DNA of 64,000 bases, from assembly GCF_014199615.1 (NCBI RefSeq), contig NZ_JACHOB010000001.1:62001-126000 (forward strand). Direction: 5' to 3'. The notes under the pieces are model-generated. The model was given only the letters and a program-made list of their open reading frames with translations, ran no database searches and was not told where the DNA came from. Source of the DNA: Parvularcula dongshanensis. Its GTDB lineage: Bacteria > Pseudomonadota > Alphaproteobacteria > Caulobacterales > Parvularculaceae. The translations under genes and the position numbers were made by a program. Positions 8,620 through 17,738 of the stretch are shown in pieces; position 1 is the stretch's first letter; each line of letters opens with the position of its first letter.

Positions 8620-9594
8620 TTGTCCGATCGCCCCTACCTCCGCATCGCGACCCGTAGATCGCCCCTCGCCGTGGCGCAGGGCGAGATGGTGCGCGCCCGC
8701 CTCGCTGCGGCGTTGGGGGTGGACGCGGCGGCGGCGGAAGAGGCCTTCCCGATCCTCACCTTCGTGACGACCGGCGACCGCCAGCAGACCGGCAGCCTCG
8801 CCGAGATCGGCGGCAAGGGCCTCTTCGTCAAAGAGATCGAGATGGCGCTCCTGACGAAGGAAGCCGACATCGCGGTCCACTCGATGAAGGACCTGCCCGC
8901 CGAGATGCCGACCGGCCTCATCCAGGCCGCGACGCCGCCCCGGGACGATCCCCGCGACGCGTTCTTGAGCCCTGGCGGCGGCACGCTCGACGACCTGCCG
9001 CAGGGTGCGCGCGTCGGCACCAGCTCCGTCCGGCGCGCAGCGCAGGCCCTGCGGCGGCGCCCGGACCTCTCGATCGTGGAGATGCGGGGCAACGTGCAGA
9101 CCCGGCTCGGCAAGCTCGAAGCAGGCGCCGCCGACGGCACCTTCCTCGCCGAGGCGGGCCTCGTCCGGCTCGGGCGGACCGACGTCGTCCGCCGCGTGCT
9201 CGAGCCGGACGTCATGCTTCCCGCCCTCGGCCAAGGTGTCCTCTGCGTCCAGTCGCGCGAGGACGACGAAGCGGCGCGGGCCGCCTGCGGCGCGATCAAC
9301 GACGTGCCGACCGAACTCGCCACCGCCGCCGAGCGGGCCTTCGTCGCGGCGCTCGACGGCTCATGCCGCACGCCCATGGCCGGCCTCGCCCAGGTGCGGG
9401 GCGGCAAGCTGCACTTCGAGGCGCAGATCCTGACGCTCGACGGGAAACGAGCCATGCGCCGCGAGCGGACCATCGCGCTTCATGGCCGCGACCATGACGA
9501 CTGCCTCCTCGACGCCATCGCCGCCGGTGCCGAGATGGCGCAGGAGTTGGCCGAGGAAGCAGGCCCCCTTCTCGTAGAGATGCTGTCGCGGTGA
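8620..9594 (+). CDS. hemC: Porphobilinogen deaminase (hydroxymethylbilane synthase)
   Basis: This 324-residue enzyme joins four porphobilinogen units to hydroxymethylbilane. The dipyrromethane cofactor Cys is Cys249 in DGSCRTPMAG, and the substrate-binding Arg motifs (GTSSVRRAAQ, MRGNVQTRL) are intact. The only start that covers the conserved N-terminus (LRIATRRSPLA) is TTG at 8620. The in-frame stop TAG at 8587 and the absence of an ATG or GTG between them rule out a longer form. No clear Shine-Dalgarno sequence precedes it. The stop overlaps the hemD start by 4 bp. Confidence 0.96.
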   Translation: MSDRPYLRIATRRSPLAVAQGEMVRARLAAALGVDAAAAEEAFPILTFVTTGDRQQTGSLAEIGGKGLFVKEIEMALLTKEADIAVHSMKDLPAEMPTGLIQAATPPRDDPRDAFLSPGGGTLDDLPQGARVGTSSVRRAAQALRRRPDLSIVEMRGNVQTRLGKLEAGAADGTFLAEAGLVRLGRTDVVRRVLEPDVMLPALGQGVLCVQSREDDEAARAACGAINDVPTELATAAERAFVAALDGSCRTPMAGLAQVRGGKLHFEAQILTLDGKRAMRRERTIALHGRDHDDCLLDAIAAGAEMAQELAEEAGPLLVEMLSR

Positions 9595-10292
9595 GAACCG
9601 TCCTCGTCACTCGGCCGCAACCCGACGCGGACCGAGCCGCCGAAATGGTTCGCCGCGCCGGCCTTGCGCCGGTCGTGGCGCCTTTAATGACGATCCGGAT
9701 GCGCCCGGAGGCGCTTCTCGACGCGCCGCCCGCCGATGTTCTCGCCTTCACCTCGGCCAACGGCGTGCGCGCCTACGCGGCCGCAGGCGGCGGCGCGCTC
9801 CCCGTCTACGCCGTCGGCGCCGCCTCCGCCGCCGCCGCCCGCAAGGCCGGCTTGCCGATCGCCGGCGTCGCCGAAGGCGACGTTGCCTCCCTCGCCGCGC
9901 TGATCGCACGGGCTCGGCCCGGCCGCGTCCTGCACGTGTCCGGCGTCCAAGCCGCAGGCGACCTGGCAGCGAGCCTCACGCAGGCGGGCGTCTCCGCGAG
10001 CCGCGCCGTCCTCTACGAAGCCGCCCCCGCCCTCACGCTTCCGCGCGCCGCGACGACCGCGATCAGGGACGGCCTCGCCTTCGTTCTTCTCTACTCTCCC
10101 CGCTCCGCGCGTCTGCTCGCCCGTCTGGTCGAGGAGGCAGGAATTCGGAGCGGCCTCTCGGCGACCCGCTGCGTAGCGCTGAGCGCGGCGGTGGCCGAGG
10201 CCGCGCGATCCTTGCCCTTCGCGGACGTGATCGTCCCGCCGACGCCAGACGACAGCGGCTTCGTTGACATCCTTTCGGGCGCATCTTCATAA
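9591..10292 (+). CDS. hemD: Uroporphyrinogen-III synthase
   Basis: This 233-residue protein converts hydroxymethylbilane to uroporphyrinogen III. HemD sequences diverge strongly. The call rests on the start VLVTRPQPDA, the middle SANGVRAYA, the late YSPRSARL motif and the position directly after hemC. The GTG start lies in a GTGA overlap with the hemC stop, so translation is probably coupled. The length is slightly below the common 240-260 residues. About 90 bp separates it from the Mic60-like gene. Confidence 0.92.
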   Translation: MRTVLVTRPQPDADRAAEMVRRAGLAPVVAPLMTIRMRPEALLDAPPADVLAFTSANGVRAYAAAGGGALPVYAVGAASAAAARKAGLPIAGVAEGDVASLAALIARARPGRVLHVSGVQAAGDLAASLTQAGVSASRAVLYEAAPALTLPRAATTAIRDGLAFVLLYSPRSARLLARLVEEAGIRSGLSATRCVALSAAVAEAARSLPFADVIVPPTPDDSGFVDILSGASS

Positions 10293-10384
10293 CCGAAGGG
10301 AGGGGCGGCGATCCGCCCGACCTGATTCCCAGCGCCGTGGCAGGCCCCTTGCTGCCTTCGGGCGCTCACCCCGCGAGGATTCGA

Positions 10385-12217
10385 ATGGCCGGCAAGAACA
10401 CGCTCGACACGTCTGAGAACGAGAACGAAGAGGCGATCGACACGACGGACACTTCGCCCTCTCCGGCGACGTCCGATCCCGAAGCCGTCGATGCCGAGAT
10501 CGTCGATGACGAGCCCGTCGCGGCGGAGCCTGTCACCGCCGAACCCGTCGAGCCCGAAGCGATGACGACCGACGAGCCGCAGGCCGCGCGGAAGGCCAAG
10601 CCGCGCGGCGCCGGACGGGTATGGACGACGCTCGTCCTCCTCCTCGTCATCGCCGGCGCCGTGTTCTGGCTGCTCTTCGAGACGCAGAACGACGGCACGA
10701 GGCTAGCGGGCGGCGAGGCCGACCCCGCCACCGCCACCGAGACCCGCCCCTTCCCAGGCAACGAGCTCGACGCGCAGACCGATCGCCCGATCACAGCGCG
10801 GGCTGCGCCGGGCACGCGCGAGGCCGCTTCGCGGGCGGACGCTGCCGCTGGAGCGGCCGCTGCGGATAGCGATCCCAACTTCTTCGCCGCGCCCACGACC
10901 GAAGAAGGGCCGGCCGCCCCGGCGCGCACCGAACAGGCCGAAGCGCCGACGGACCGTCAGAACGCGCTGATCGCGCGGGCTGCAGAGCGGAACCGCGCGC
11001 GCCGCCAGGCCCGCGAGGCCGCGGCGCAGGACACCGGCGGAAGCGACGCGGCCGCTGAAGGGGCCCCCGAACCTCAAGGCTCGGCGCCGCAGGAGGAACG
11101 GTCCGCCGCTGCCGCCCCGCGCGAAGATACGCCCGAGCCCGCCGAGACCGTCGCGGAGGCGGAGCGCCAGACCGGCGACGACGATCCCAACTTCTTCCCC
11201 CCGGCATCACCGGCCGAACAAGAAGAGCCGACCGAAGAGCAGACTGAGGCGTTCACCCAGGACGAGGCGCCCGCTCAGGTCCCGGATTCTGACGAGATCC
11301 AGAGCGCCGAGACCGCGCCTGCCGAAGACGGAACGACTGAGGCCGAGCCCGAACAAGCGCGGCAGAGCGCTCCCCGCCCAACCGGCCAGGTTGCGCCGCT
11401 GGCAGGCGGCGACGCCGTAAGCGAGCAGCCCGAGGCCGAACGAGACGAAGGCCCGCAAGCCATTCAGCCCCGCCCGGCCGTGGTCGCGAGCGGCCAGGAC
11501 TTCGACGAGCGCATCGACGAAGTCCGTCAGGACCTGCGGCAGGACGTGCTGGCCGAAGCCCAGACCGTGATCCGCAACGCGATCGCCGAGACCGAAGCCG
11601 AGGTCGAGCGCCTCCGCGCTGCGCTGAGCGAGCAGGACCAACGCTCCAACCAACGCATCGCGCAGCTTCAAGACCGGCTCGAAGTCCTTCAGAGCCGCGA
11701 CGCCTCCGCTTCGCAGCAAGGTGTCCTCGTGCTCGCGCTGTCGAACCTCGGAAGCCAAGTCGAGCAGGGCAACCCGTTCGCCCGCCAACTCGCCGACGTC
11801 GAACGGCTGGCGCCGAATGCGCAGTCGCTTCGGATGGCTCGGCCCTACGCCGCAGAGGGCCTGCCGACCGAGCAGGAGCTGCGCGAGCGCTTCTCGACGA
11901 CAGCGCGTGAAGCGCTCTCCAGCGTAAGGCGCGGCGATGCCGAGGGCGTGCTCGGCCGCCTTTGGGCCAACGTCACCGCCCTGTTCACCGTCCGCGAGGT
12001 CGGCGAGGTCGAGGGCGACGCGCCCTCCGCCGTGATCTCCCGCGCCGAGGTGGACCTCGACGCCGGGGACTTGGAAGGCGCGCTCGAAGAGCTCTCCGCC
12101 CTCGAAGGCCCCGCCCGGGACGCCTTCGCGCCCTGGATCGAGGATGCTCAGGCCAGGGTCGAGGTTCAAAGCCGGATCGACGCGCTAGAACGCGCGGCGC
12201 TCGGCCAGCGCGGCTAA
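10385..12217 (+). CDS. Mic60/mitofilin-like inner-membrane protein
   Basis: This 610-residue protein has an acidic disordered N-terminus (1-75), one transmembrane helix (about 79-98), and a long low-complexity linker rich in Ala, Glu, Pro and Gln (about 100-375). A coiled coil (about 380-440) and a globular C-terminal domain follow. This order and the place after hemD match the alphaproteobacterial mitofilin-type proteins, which shape membranes and contact the outer membrane. The linker carries two copies of a DPNFF motif (10870-10885 and 11182-11197) in near-identical DNA. The ATG at 10385 has GAGG upstream. The gene is followed after 9 bp by the HemY-like gene. Confidence 0.85.
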   Translation: MAGKNTLDTSENENEEAIDTTDTSPSPATSDPEAVDAEIVDDEPVAAEPVTAEPVEPEAMTTDEPQAARKAKPRGAGRVWTTLVLLLVIAGAVFWLLFETQNDGTRLAGGEADPATATETRPFPGNELDAQTDRPITARAAPGTREAASRADAAAGAAAADSDPNFFAAPTTEEGPAAPARTEQAEAPTDRQNALIARAAERNRARRQAREAAAQDTGGSDAAAEGAPEPQGSAPQEERSAAAAPREDTPEPAETVAEAERQTGDDDPNFFPPASPAEQEEPTEEQTEAFTQDEAPAQVPDSDEIQSAETAPAEDGTTEAEPEQARQSAPRPTGQVAPLAGGDAVSEQPEAERDEGPQAIQPRPAVVASGQDFDERIDEVRQDLRQDVLAEAQTVIRNAIAETEAEVERLRAALSEQDQRSNQRIAQLQDRLEVLQSRDASASQQGVLVLALSNLGSQVEQGNPFARQLADVERLAPNAQSLRMARPYAAEGLPTEQELRERFSTTAREALSSVRRGDAEGVLGRLWANVTALFTVREVGEVEGDAPSAVISRAEVDLDAGDLEGALEELSALEGPARDAFAPWIEDAQARVEVQSRIDALERAALGQRG

Positions 12218-12226
12218 GGAAACGCG

Positions 12227-13732
12227 ATGCTGCGCATCTTCCTCTACCTGGTCGCGGTCGCCCTGGTCGCGTTCACCGCGATCTGGGTCATGGGCATCGA
12301 GGGCTTCACCGAAGTCCGGATCGGTAGCCGATCGATCTCGGGCTCGACCGCGGCGTTCATCGGCCTTCTCATGTTCGCCGGTGTCCTCCTGATCTTCGGG
12401 ACCACCATCGTCTCGGCGCTCGCGGGGTTGCCGACACGGCTCCGCCGCCGGCGCCAGGCCAAGCAGCAGACGCGCGGCATGGTGGCGCTCACCCGCGGCC
12501 TCGAAGCGGTCGCGGCCGGCGACGCCGAGGACGCGCAGCGCAACGCCCTCCTCGCCCAGCGCAACCTCGAGCAGCCCGCCCTGACCCGCCTCCTCACGGC
12601 GCAGGCCGCACAACTGGCGGGCGACGACCAGACGGCACGCGAGAGCTACGCCGCCATGTTGGAAGCGCCCGAGACCGAATTCCTCGGGCTGCGTGGTCTT
12701 TATCTCCAGGCCATGGCGCGCGGCGACAAGGACGAGGCCAAGGCCTATGCCGACCGGGCCTTCCGCCTGCGTCCCGGCGCGCCCTGGGCCTTCGACAGCG
12801 TCTACCGCCTGAGCCTCGAACGGGGCGGCTGGGGCGACGCGCGCGAGGCGCTGCTGCTCGCGGGCAAGCACGGCACGCAGACCGGTGCCGATGCCGCGCG
12901 TAAGGAGGCCGCTCTCCTGACCGCTGGCGCCTACGCCGCGAAGGACTCCGGGGACCGGGAGGGCGCGAAGCGCGACGCCGAGGCCGCACTCAAGAAGGCC
13001 CCTGGCTTTGCGCCCGCCGCCGTTCTCGCCGCCCGCGAAGAGGCGGCGAACGGCAAGCGGAACCGAGCGCTGAAGACGCTCGACGCGGCCTGGGCTGCCG
13101 CGCCGCACCGCGCCATCGCGCGGACGATGACGGACATCCTGGCGGACCAGTCTCCTCAGAAGCGGGCGGCGAGGCTGCGCAAGCTCGCCGCGCAGAACGA
13201 AGGCCACGCCGAGAGCCGCCTCCTCCTCGCCGAGCAGCACGTCATCCTCGGCGAGTACGCTCAGGCACAGGAGCTGCTGCTGCCGCTCCTCAAGGACCGC
13301 CCGACCGCGCATACCTTCGCGGTTATGGCCGACGCCGTGGAAGGTCAGCACGGAAAGGCGGCCGCGGAGCCCTGGCTCGAACGTGCGGCCGAAGCACCGC
13401 GCGACCCGAGCCTCGGTGCGGACGGCACCTTCTCGCTGACCACCGAAGGCTGGCGCCGCCTCGTCGAAGAGTATGGCGACCATGCCCGCCTCGCGCCGCC
13501 GCCGCTCGAGGTCGTGAACACCGCACTCAGCGAAGACGACCTCTTGTTCCTCACCGCCCCCCCCGCATCGGAGGAAGCCGAGGAACCGGCGCAGCCGACC
13601 GAAGGCGAAGCCGAGACGAAGGCGCCGGAGCCGGCCTACCCGGTGATCGTCAGCGACGCCGATCCGTCCGAAGAGGCGGCGTCGCCGGACGTCTCGTCGG
13701 CGGACAAGGTCGCTGCCGCCCGCCGCGTCTGA
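12227..13732 (+). CDS. HemY-like TPR membrane protein
   Basis: This 501-residue protein has two N-terminal membrane helices (about 4-24 and 41-65), then helical repeats of TPR type through about residue 440, and an acidic proline-rich tail. It matches the HemY N-terminal domain family found downstream of hemCD in proteobacteria. Despite the name it is not the protoporphyrinogen oxidase of Gram-positive bacteria, and its molecular role is unsettled. It ends the hemC operon; a strong terminator begins 24 bp after the stop. Confidence 0.88.
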   Translation: MLRIFLYLVAVALVAFTAIWVMGIEGFTEVRIGSRSISGSTAAFIGLLMFAGVLLIFGTTIVSALAGLPTRLRRRRQAKQQTRGMVALTRGLEAVAAGDAEDAQRNALLAQRNLEQPALTRLLTAQAAQLAGDDQTARESYAAMLEAPETEFLGLRGLYLQAMARGDKDEAKAYADRAFRLRPGAPWAFDSVYRLSLERGGWGDAREALLLAGKHGTQTGADAARKEAALLTAGAYAAKDSGDREGAKRDAEAALKKAPGFAPAAVLAAREEAANGKRNRALKTLDAAWAAAPHRAIARTMTDILADQSPQKRAARLRKLAAQNEGHAESRLLLAEQHVILGEYAQAQELLLPLLKDRPTAHTFAVMADAVEGQHGKAAAEPWLERAAEAPRDPSLGADGTFSLTTEGWRRLVEEYGDHARLAPPPLEVVNTALSEDDLLFLTAPPASEEAEEPAQPTEGEAETKAPEPAYPVIVSDADPSEEAASPDVSSADKVAAARRV

Positions 13733-13755
13733 CGCTGCCATCCGGTCGTAGATAG

Positions 13756-13790
13756 ACGAAGGCCCCGGACGTTCCGTCCGGGGCCTTCGT
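13756..13790. terminator. Bidirectional hairpin terminator between hemY-like gene and trxA
   Basis: A perfect 15-bp stem (acgaaggccccggac and its complement) encloses a 5-nt loop (gttcc). It sits between the convergent hemY-like and trxA stops, so it can serve both strands. Only short T-runs follow, but the stem is very GC-rich. Confidence 0.85.
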
Positions 13791-13807
13791 TTGCGGAGGA
13801 AGAAGCC

Positions 13808-14158
13808 TCAAGCGGTTTGGCGGTCCGGTCCGGCGTTCTCGAGCGTCTGCTTGACCCAGGCTTCGAGCTGGCTCTTCGGTGCGGCACCGACCTTGGTCGC
13901 GATCGGCTCGCCGTCCTTGAAGATCATCAGGGTCGGCACGCCCCGCACGCCGTACTGACCGGGGGTGTTCGGGTTGTCGTCGATGTCGACCTTGGCGACC
14001 TCGATCTTGCCTTCCATGTCACCGGCGATGTCTTCGAGCGCGGGCGCGATCTGCTTACAGGGGCCGCACCAGGTCGCCCAGAAGTCGACGAGCACCAAGC
14101 CGGACGCATCGAGCACGTCCGTGCCAAAGCTGTCGTCGGTCACGGTCTTCACTGCCAT
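13808..14158 (-). CDS. trxA: Thioredoxin
   Basis: This 116-residue cytoplasmic disulphide reductase has the active site WCGPC (Cys31, Cys34) and the cis-proline loop GVPTLMIF, as in classical thioredoxin 1. The ATG at 14158 follows AAGGA at good spacing; a nine-codon upstream extension is less likely. It lies 61 bp downstream of addA on the same strand, a linkage seen in several alphaproteobacteria. Electrons would come from a thioredoxin reductase encoded elsewhere. Confidence 0.96.
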   Translation of the reverse strand: MAVKTVTDDSFGTDVLDASGLVLVDFWATWCGPCKQIAPALEDIAGDMEGKIEVAKVDIDDNPNTPGQYGVRGVPTLMIFKDGEPIATKVGAAPKSQLEAWVKQTLENAGPDRQTA

Positions 14159-14219
14159 GACGAATCCTTTCTTCGTTCGAGCCATGATCTAGGAGGGAGT
14201 CCCCAACGTGCAACGGCCA

Positions 14220-17200
14220 TCACGCTAAGGTCGCCGTCAGGAGTTCTGACGGGACCGGCATGAGGCGGGGCGCGTATGTCCAAAGGAGCGCCGTGCGGAC
14301 CGCGCGGCCCGGATAGACCTTCTCTATCAGCGCGGCGTAGGCGCCGAGCTGGGCGAGATAGGCGGGCGCGACGTCCTCGACCCGCTCGGGCGGCGGGCGG
14401 TTCGACTTGAAGTCGACGATCAGGACTTCCGTCTCGGTGACGAGCAGGCGGTCGATTTGGCCCGCATAGAGCTTGCCCCCGACCCGCCCCTGCACCGGCA
14501 CTTCGGCCCGGCTGCCCGCCCCGAAGACGGCCGCGAAGGCCGGGTCTTCCAGAACGGCGAGGGCCTCGGAGAGCCAGACTTCCCGCTCGGCGTCGGCGGC
14601 AGAGGCCGCATCGCGTGCCAGGAGCTGACGGCCGACGGCGCGCCGGCGCTCAGGGGCGACTTCCGGCAGGCGTTCGAGGAGGTGGTGCAGCGCGGTGCCT
14701 CGCAGATAGGGACTCGCCGCCTGGCCGGGCACGCGCGGCGGGTAGGCGGGCGTGTCGTCCGCCTCCCCCTCGGCGCCGAGCCGCGACGGCGCGACGACGC
14801 GCTCTGCCCTTTCCGCCGGCGCCGGGTCGTGCAGCCAGGCGGGCGGCGCCACTTCAGGCGCCACGACTGCCGGTCGCTCTTTCGCTTCTCCGTGACTGCC
14901 ATGCTCGTAGACGAGGATCGTTCCGCCCCAGCCCGCCTCGCGCGTGCGCTGATGGTGCTGCGGCAGCTTGCCGAAGGCGTGCGTCGCGAGGGCGTGCCAG
15001 TCGCACTCGTCGAGCGGCGCGTCGTCCTTCCGGCCCCGCCGGTCCGTGCCGCAGACGTAGAGGCGCTCGGCCGCCCGGGTCGCGGCGACGTAGAAGAGGC
15101 GCCGATACTCCTCGCGCCGCCGTCCATCGGCGTGGTCGCGCGCCGCGAGGTAGCCTCGCGTCGCGTCCTCCTTGCGCGGGCAGCAGACGAGGCAGCCGGG
15201 CTCCGGCCGGAAGGTGCCGTTCTCGACGTTGCCGAGTTCGACGAGCGGGTTCCGGCGGAACGCCGAGCCCGTATCCTTGAGGTCGACGGCGTCGGCGAGG
15301 ATGACGATCGGTGCTTGAAGGCCCTTGGCGCCGTGGACCGTCATCACGCGGACGGCGTCGCCAGCGGCGCCTTGTTCCTTCTTGACCTCGCCGTCCGCGC
15401 GCTCGACGTGGCCCAGGAAACCCGCGACCGTGCGCGGGTGCTTGAGCTCCCAGTCGAGCGCTTCGTTCAGAAGCTCCTCGACCGCTTCGTCGGAGACGTG
15501 GCCCAGGCGCCGCGCGATCCGCTGGCGCCCGGTCGGCGCGCCGCGTTCGAGGACGCAGGAGAGGAGCGCGAAGGCGCCGCGTTCCTGACCGGCCCGCCTT
15601 GCAGCGTTAATTTCTTCCGCCGCTAGGCGGCACTTCGCAGCGAGCTTGTCCGCGCCCTCTGCCTTCTCGCGTACGACCGTCCAGAGCCGCTTCGGTCCGC
15701 GTCCGTAGGCGAGCGCGAAGAGTTCGTCCTCCGTGACGTTCCAGAACGGCGACTTGAGGACCTCCGCGAGGCTGAGGCAGTCGCCCTCATTGGCGCAGAA
15801 GCGCATGAGGGCGAGGAGGTCGCGGACCGCCACGTCGTCCTTCATCCGCACCTTGTCGGCGCCCTCCGCAGGGATGCGGTGCGCGGCGAGCGCGCGGACG
15901 ATCTCTTGGAACTGTGGCCCACGGGTTTGGCATAGAATCAGGACGTCGCCCGGGGCGACCTTGCGGCGGGGGTTCGCGAGTTCCTCCGTGCCGATCCACG
16001 ACTTGATCTCGGTACAGATCGCCTCGGCGAGGACGCGGCGCGGATCGGCCACGCCGACCTCGTCCACCGGGGCTGCCCAGGCCTCGCCCGTCTCCTTGTC
16101 GGGGCGGACGATGGGCGGCCAAAGCTCGACCCGCCCGTGAAGGACGGGATGGCGGCTCTCGTGCCGCTCGTACTCGGTCCCGACAAGCGGTTTGCCCTCT
16201 CCGTCGAGCATCGCCGCATCCACGAACTCGAGGACCGGGCGTGTGGAGCGGAAGGACAAGAACAAGGACGCGTCGTTGAAGCGGTGCCCCTCCGGCGTGC
16301 GGGTTTTGAGCGCGGCGCGCTTCTCTTCGAAGAGGTCGGCGTCCGCGCCCTGGAAGCTGTAGATCGACTGCTTCTCGTCGCCGACGACGAACAGCGTGCG
16401 GACGGCGTCGCCCGCGCCCTCGCCTACGAAGAACTCCTCCGTCAGTCGCTCGATCACCGCCCATTGGAGGGCGCCCGTGTCCTGCGCTTCGTCGAGGAGG
16501 ACGTGCGCGATCCCTTGGTCGAGCTTGTAGAGCACCCAGGCGTTCGACGTACCGTCGATGAGCCGCACGGTACGTTCGATCAGGTCGTCGAAGTCGAGAA
16601 GGCCGCCTTGCGCCTTCACGCCGGCATAACGCCGCGCGACCTCGGCGCCGAGGCGATGGAGCGCGGCGTTGACTTGGCAGAAGCGAAGGGCCGTGCGCGC
16701 CTCGCGCGCCTCCGCCACGGCGTCGGCGAAGCGGTCCCAGCCCTCCTCGAAACCGGCGACCAGCTTCCGCGAGGGTGCGTCGCCGGGGTAGCCCTTTCGC
16801 CGCTCTCCGGCTTGCGTGAAGACAAGCAGTTCGCAGGCCGAAAGCGTCAACGCGCCCGTCTCGAGGACCGGGGCGAGCGCTTCCGAGAGCGCCAGAGCCG
16901 TCTTCTGGCGCGTCGCGAAGACCCCGCACACCTCTCGCAGGAAGGCGACGTCGCAGGTCTCACTCAAGCGCCGATCGAAGCTTTCCTCCGTCTCGTGACC
17001 GTCAAGTCCATGCCGGCCGTGCAGCGCTCTGACGAAGCCGTCGAGTCCGCCCGCCTCGGCGTGCGCGTCCGCGAGCCGCCCCCTCTTGCTCGCGAGGTCG
17101 GAGAGGACGCCGTAGAGCCCCTTCTGAAACCGCCCCGCACTCGCGTCGTAGACCGCGCCGAGCGTGTCGAAGGCCGATAGGAGGATCGGGTCCTCCGCCA

Positions 17201-17738
17201 GCGCCTCCTCGGCGAGGCCGTCGACGATCGCTTCGAGCCGCGCAGCCGCCTCGGCTTCCTCGAGGACGGTGAAGCCGGGCAGAAGTCCGGCTTCGGCCGG
17301 AAAGCGGCGCAGCACGCTCTCGCAGAAGGAGTGGATCGTCTGGATCTTGAGGCCGCCCGGCGTCTCGAGCGCGCGGGCGAAGAGGCGGCGGGCCGCCGCG
17401 AGGCGCCCCTCGGGCAGCGCGTCCGCCGCGGCGATGCCGACGACGCCCGCAAGGCTCGCTCGGAGCTCTTCGTCGGGCATGAGCGCCCAGGCGCCCAGCG
17501 TGTGGAAGAGCCGGTCCGCCATCTCGGCGGCGGCGGCCTTGGTGTAGGTGATGCAGACGATCCGCGCGGGCGCGACCTCCTCAAGGAGGAGGCGCGTCAC
17601 TCGTTGGATCAGGACGTGGGTCTTGCCGGAGCCCGCGTTCGCGGAGACCCAGGCGGACGCCGCCGGGTCCGACACGGCGAGCTGGATCGCGAGCGTGCTC
17701 GAAAGCGGGTCCTTGGGCCCATCGAAGCCGTCAGCCAT
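14220..17738 (-). CDS. addA: Double-strand break repair helicase-nuclease AddA (alphaproteobacterial type)
   Basis: This 1172-residue UvrD-like superfamily 1 helicase has a C-terminal RecB-type nuclease domain. Walker A is SANAGSGKTHVL near residue 35; VLLDEAQDTGALQW is the DEAQD helicase motif; the nuclease motif VDFKSNRPPP lies near the end. With AddB it unwinds and resects broken ends to load RecA. The ATG (MADGFDG) lies inside the addB 3' end, with an 8-bp overlap, so the two subunits are probably made in step. The longer upstream frame is antifamily sequence and is rejected. Confidence 0.95.
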   Translation of the reverse strand: MADGFDGPKDPLSSTLAIQLAVSDPAASAWVSANAGSGKTHVLIQRVTRLLLEEVAPARIVCITYTKAAAAEMADRLFHTLGAWALMPDEELRASLAGVVGIAAADALPEGRLAAARRLFARALETPGGLKIQTIHSFCESVLRRFPAEAGLLPGFTVLEEAEAAARLEAIVDGLAEEALAEDPILLSAFDTLGAVYDASAGRFQKGLYGVLSDLASKRGRLADAHAEAGGLDGFVRALHGRHGLDGHETEESFDRRLSETCDVAFLREVCGVFATRQKTALALSEALAPVLETGALTLSACELLVFTQAGERRKGYPGDAPSRKLVAGFEEGWDRFADAVAEAREARTALRFCQVNAALHRLGAEVARRYAGVKAQGGLLDFDDLIERTVRLIDGTSNAWVLYKLDQGIAHVLLDEAQDTGALQWAVIERLTEEFFVGEGAGDAVRTLFVVGDEKQSIYSFQGADADLFEEKRAALKTRTPEGHRFNDASLFLSFRSTRPVLEFVDAAMLDGEGKPLVGTEYERHESRHPVLHGRVELWPPIVRPDKETGEAWAAPVDEVGVADPRRVLAEAICTEIKSWIGTEELANPRRKVAPGDVLILCQTRGPQFQEIVRALAAHRIPAEGADKVRMKDDVAVRDLLALMRFCANEGDCLSLAEVLKSPFWNVTEDELFALAYGRGPKRLWTVVREKAEGADKLAAKCRLAAEEINAARRAGQERGAFALLSCVLERGAPTGRQRIARRLGHVSDEAVEELLNEALDWELKHPRTVAGFLGHVERADGEVKKEQGAAGDAVRVMTVHGAKGLQAPIVILADAVDLKDTGSAFRRNPLVELGNVENGTFRPEPGCLVCCPRKEDATRGYLAARDHADGRRREEYRRLFYVAATRAAERLYVCGTDRRGRKDDAPLDECDWHALATHAFGKLPQHHQRTREAGWGGTILVYEHGSHGEAKERPAVVAPEVAPPAWLHDPAPAERAERVVAPSRLGAEGEADDTPAYPPRVPGQAASPYLRGTALHHLLERLPEVAPERRRAVGRQLLARDAASAADAEREVWLSEALAVLEDPAFAAVFGAGSRAEVPVQGRVGGKLYAGQIDRLLVTETEVLIVDFKSNRPPPERVEDVAPAYLAQLGAYAALIEKVYPGRAVRTALLWTYAPRLMPVPSELLTATLA

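Noticed and set aside
12185-13741. 518-codon minus-strand frame opposite the HemY-like gene
   Set aside because: It is antisense to a recognisable gene, has a low-complexity composition and no domain signature.
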